Shown one piece after another: positions 5,796 through 8,330 of a DNA stretch of 8,330 nucleotides (positions are counted from its first letter, which is position 1; each line of letters starts with the position of its first letter). A program made the translations under genes and the position numbers. The DNA is from Thermodesulfovibrionales bacterium (GTDB taxonomy: Bacteria > Nitrospirota > Thermodesulfovibrionia > Thermodesulfovibrionales > SM23-35). Under the pieces are notes generated by a model. The model was not told the DNA's origin and did no database searches. It saw nothing but the letters and a program-made list of their open reading frames with translations. The stretch spans positions 1 to 8,330 of the forward strand of contig JALHSV010000102.1 in assembly GCA_022865525.1 (NCBI GenBank), read 5' to 3'.

Positions 5796-7850
5796 TTAAG
5801 TTTGAGGATTTTTTAGATATTTGCTGTTATTAACTGCAAATATAGCTTCACCACCCATTGTTACTGCGTCTGGTGGGTCCAATATTTCGTATGAATCAAC
5901 ATACTGCAGGCATAGTGGCACATGTTGATATAGGAAAATTTCATTTTGAATGCCAGTTAATGCTCCTTCCAGTGGATTAGTCCGTTGGTTTATGAATTTT
6001 TCAACAATGCTACCGGTTGACGGCAGCGTTTTGTGAGAGATTAGATTTTCCTCGTCTACGAATGCATGCTCGTTAATGACAACTTCTAAAGTAATGGCGC
6101 CAAATCGGGTCCATACAGCCATACGAGCTCTGTTGTCGCCGAGATCGTTATAAATTACATACTGGTATATGAAGGAAGACAAAAATGGCAATTGTGCGTA
6201 AGCAGTCACCGAATGTGGCATAGCGGTCCCGTATTCGCCGGTAAATCCATTGTACCATAGTTGTGGATCGGTTGTTGGATTTGTGGCTGAATGCCTCGAA
6301 TTTGTGGTGGACCTGTCGTTGGCTTCTTCGAGCATGTCGTATGCGACCATGTACACGTATCCATCAGTTGAACCGCTCACCACGAAGACACTTGGTAAAT
6401 ATTCAAAAGAGGACAAATCTACGCCCGGAAGTACAGTAAAATTTGAATATCTGTCAGATTTTGCAACCAGACTACCGTTAAAATCAAAAATATCTAGACC
6501 GCGTCTTTCAACCTCGTTTTCTTGTAGTGTCGACACAAACTGAAACGCGACTACGTCATACTGGGAGTGATACGGAAGTCCATCGTTAAAACGGAACGAC
6601 ACGACCGAATTTGAGCTAAAGTTCGAGTTGACGAATGGACCGCACTGAGAAGTGCGTGTGTCGTACATAACCAATGGCTGTTGATATGGCGTAAATAAGT
6701 CAGCCTTTGGAAGTCTGTATGGTAAATTAGTCTGTATTGGCATATCCCGACGGACAATTGTCGTTGCATTTGAGCATGAAATGGTGGTTGGCTCATTGTC
6801 TTGTGGTTGGCACGAAGTAAATGCTATTGGATAGAAAAAGTACGACACATTCGTGTATTCAACGCGATTTTCAGACGGTGCACACAATGGGTTGCGACAT
6901 TGTAAAGCATTTGGATTTCCAAACAACCCACCACCGCCGCCGGTTGAAGGCGGACATGTTATGACATGTTCTTCACCGTTTCTGCATACTACATATCGCG
7001 AGTCATCGCCTGAAATAGGGAAAGTACCTCCATTTTGTGTGTTTAGGCACTGATTGGCGGGTAAACATCCGTTAGTTATGCTACTAAACTTGGTGGTTGG
7101 TGGGCATGTGTTTAAAACGCTGATGCCATTGCGACATTCGTAGTATTGGTTGGTCAAAAGACCACCGTTGGCGCCAGGCACGTCAAACGTGTGCCTTGTC
7201 ATAGACAGCCGGTCACTGCATATATCGTAAATAGCACACGGATTTCCGCCGGACTTGTCCACACTTACACCGCCGGCGTAAAGTTCGTTTTCTGCACACC
7301 TTTCAGTTGTAGTAGCGATGTCGCCACCGTCACCGCAGTCATAATAGAGCCTAGGATGTACTGCGGGATCGGAAAAAGCCCTCTGGGTTGCAATGGTTTC
7401 TGTAAAATTGTAGTAATCTATACCCTTGTACAGCGAGTGGTCACTGCCGTCTTGATTGCACACGCTTTGAAGCAGACACTTGCCGTCGACGTATTTCCAT
7501 GGTGGCGGACAGACAAAGTCAATATTTATGCCGGAAATGCGAAATCCGTTGTCATTTTCTATAATAACGCCGTGATTTTTTTTGGTATCATCGACGGGCT
7601 CACCCTCATAATCGATGGGATGTGGGTCTATGCTCTGTACCAGCTTGCCGTCGTCGTTTAAAGTGTAGTTTTCGTATTTGTCACCTAGCCGCCGGTATGT
7701 AAACCCAGATATGTTGGTGACATTGGTCAACCAAAGACGACGCATAACGTCGTCTGGAGTTTCTGACCGAACATAGTTGGATAAATAATAAATTAATAGC
7801 ACCAACGCCAGACACACCACTGCTAACCCAATTAGTAAAGATGATATCAT
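5796..7850 (-). CDS. vp91: VP91/PIF-8, chitin-binding virion envelope protein
   Basis: VP91 (baculovirus Ac83, also called PIF-8) is a core structural protein of the virion envelope/capsid needed for oral infection and assembly of the entry complex. Length 684 residues, in the expected size class. Residues 4-24 form one hydrophobic helix (SLLIGLAVVCLALVLLIYYL) followed by a charged stretch, an uncleaved N-terminal anchor as in other PIF proteins. Residues 114-324 are cysteine-rich in three blocks. The second, C211 to C268 with YYECRNG and NTCPPTTKF, and the third, C268 to C324 with YVVCRNG and ITCPPS, fit peritrophin-A chitin-binding (CBM14) modules; the first (C114-C211) is a variant with CPPPWKY. 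A Gly-rich loop lies at about 304-311. Many N-glycosylation sequons occur in the outer part. The remaining C-terminal 360 residues have no motif I can name. The ATG at 7850 lies about 22 bases downstream of a minus-strand TATA. Confidence 0.88.
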   Translation of the reverse strand: MISSLLIGLAVVCLALVLLIYYLSNYVRSETPDDVMRRLWLTNVTNISGFTYRRLGDKYENYTLNDDGKLVQSIDPHPIDYEGEPVDDTKKNHGVIIENDNGFRISGINIDFVCPPPWKYVDGKCLLQSVCNQDGSDHSLYKGIDYYNFTETIATQRAFSDPAVHPRLYYDCGDGGDIATTTERCAENELYAGGVSVDKSGGNPCAIYDICSDRLSMTRHTFDVPGANGGLLTNQYYECRNGISVLNTCPPTTKFSSITNGCLPANQCLNTQNGGTFPISGDDSRYVVCRNGEEHVITCPPSTGGGGGLFGNPNALQCRNPLCAPSENRVEYTNVSYFFYPIAFTSCQPQDNEPTTISCSNATTIVRRDMPIQTNLPYRLPKADLFTPYQQPLVMYDTRTSQCGPFVNSNFSSNSVVSFRFNDGLPYHSQYDVVAFQFVSTLQENEVERRGLDIFDFNGSLVAKSDRYSNFTVLPGVDLSSFEYLPSVFVVSGSTDGYVYMVAYDMLEEANDRSTTNSRHSATNPTTDPQLWYNGFTGEYGTAMPHSVTAYAQLPFLSSFIYQYVIYNDLGDNRARMAVWTRFGAITLEVVINEHAFVDEENLISHKTLPSTGSIVEKFINQRTNPLEGALTGIQNEIFLYQHVPLCLQYVDSYEILDPPDAVTMGGEAIFAVNNSKYLKNPQT

Positions 7851-7956
7851 TTCTAATAATAGCGATTTTGGTTATATATTTCATTTATTTGGCTTTTTTA
7901 AGACCAATCATCAAAAGAGCAGCAAGATCAACATCCAACTCAAATTAGTGGATATC
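7851..7956. promoter_or_regulatory. Divergent vp91 / pif-5 promoter region
   Basis: This 106-bp gap serves genes on both strands. On the minus strand ATATATAAC (about 7871-7879) sits just over 20 bases before the vp91 ATG. On the plus strand TTAAG at 7898-7902 matches the DTAAG late start motif, 54 bases before the pif-5 ATG. Expression late in infection would suit two virion envelope genes. Confidence 0.5.
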
Positions 7957-8330
7957 ATGAGTAGTCAATCAACATTGTCATCGGCTATCCGAAAGTACGG
8001 ATCGCGTATTCCATCGGGCAAATCAGTGACTGATGTGGCGGATAATCTCAAGGCAGCGTCAAAAACATCGACATCAATAGCAGAACGGGTATTTGAACAG
8101 GCAACTTATGGCATAGACCCACTAAGACGAGGTACAATGAACAATGTACCGATAAACGAAGTGTCGGATTTAATCAGACGAGGTGACCTCCGTGGATTCA
8201 CACGAGCGTTAAAAATGGACAATATTTCGGTCACAAGTAGAGAAAACAGTGCATTTGCGGCAACCGTTATAGATCCGCCAGACTTTAAAATACGAGAATT
8301 TGACGATGCACTTTTGCGCAACAAACGTGA
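7957..8330 (+). CDS. pif-5: N-terminal part of PIF-5 (ODV-E56), runs off the window
   Basis: An open frame begins with ATG at 7957 and stays open to the window edge (124 codons shown), so the gene is truncated by the window, not broken. PIF-5/ODV-E56 is an envelope protein of occlusion-derived virions and a per os infectivity factor. The call rests on the layout of the N-terminus: a Ser/Lys-rich start, then NNVPINEVSDLIRRGDLRGF and ALKMDNISVTSRENSAF, which resemble the baculovirus ODV-E56 region with NN..VS..DINRITR...LRG and a following RRVDNVPDA...A..F. The resemblance is from memory and was not aligned; the transmembrane segments that would confirm it lie outside the window. Its divergent pairing with vp91, another entry-related envelope gene, agrees with the call. 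Alternative: another nudivirus envelope or hypothetical protein. Confidence 0.65.
   Translation, partial: MSSQSTLSSAIRKYGSRIPSGKSVTDVADNLKAASKTSTSIAERVFEQATYGIDPLRRGTMNNVPINEVSDLIRRGDLRGFTRALKMDNISVTSRENSAFAATVIDPPDFKIREFDDALLRNKR

Noticed and set aside
7146..7661. A 171-codon plus-strand open frame inside vp91
   Set aside because: It begins with TTG, lies wholly antisense to a well-supported gene, and its open length follows from the codon composition of vp91.
1..8330. Mobile elements, tRNA or rRNA genes, CRISPR arrays
   Set aside because: No transposase or integrase frame, terminal inverted repeats, cloverleaf-like sequence or regularly spaced repeats were seen. The repeats at 111-273 and 1186-1281 are directly adjacent units without spacers.

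Overview
This window looks like part of a large double-stranded DNA virus of arthropods, most likely a nudivirus (Lefavirales, the baculovirus/nudivirus assemblage). Three genes of the shared core set support this: an RNA-capping polymerase subunit (LEF-4), the cysteine-rich chitin-binding envelope protein VP91/PIF-8, and the start of a gene best read as PIF-5 (ODV-E56). Coding is dense, lies on both strands and sits behind eukaryotic-style signals (TATA boxes, AATAAA, TAAG late motifs). No bacterial-type ribosome binding sites or operons are needed to explain it. The three genes are intact in what is visible, which favours a free virus over a decayed endogenous copy, but the window alone cannot settle this. 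I cannot name the species.

Layout. Bases 1-378 are a repeat-rich non-coding control region: short tandem repeats, an AT-rich tract, a perfect four-unit heat-shock element, a GTT-rich 30-bp tandem repeat, a CRE palindrome, an AP-1 site and a TATA box. They lead into a 251-residue protein of unknown function (379-1134) made of two copies of one domain. Bases 1135-1336 hold a second CRE palindrome, a 46-bp tandem repeat and a late-type ATAAG. The next gene (1337-3841) appears broken by one in-frame TAA, but a 57-bp AT-rich stretch with GT...AG ends surrounds that stop. Removing it restores one open frame of 815 codons, so a spliced gene is the best reading.

The minus-strand block meets this gene tail to tail at 3838-3841 with overlapping stop codons. 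Read in its own direction it runs vp91 (7850-5796), lef-4 (5736-4471), a 92-residue basic/aromatic protein (4464-4186) and a 92-residue coiled-coil protein (4116-3838). A 106-bp divergent promoter region (7851-7956) separates vp91 from the plus-strand pif-5 candidate, which runs off the right edge.

How the genes fit together: LEF-4 acts in late viral mRNA synthesis and capping. VP91/PIF-8 and PIF-5 are envelope proteins of the per os infectivity machinery used to enter midgut cells. The four remaining proteins were not recognised. The most interesting signals are the candidate intron, the cluster of host stress/signalling factor sites in the left control region, and the duplicated-domain protein beside it.
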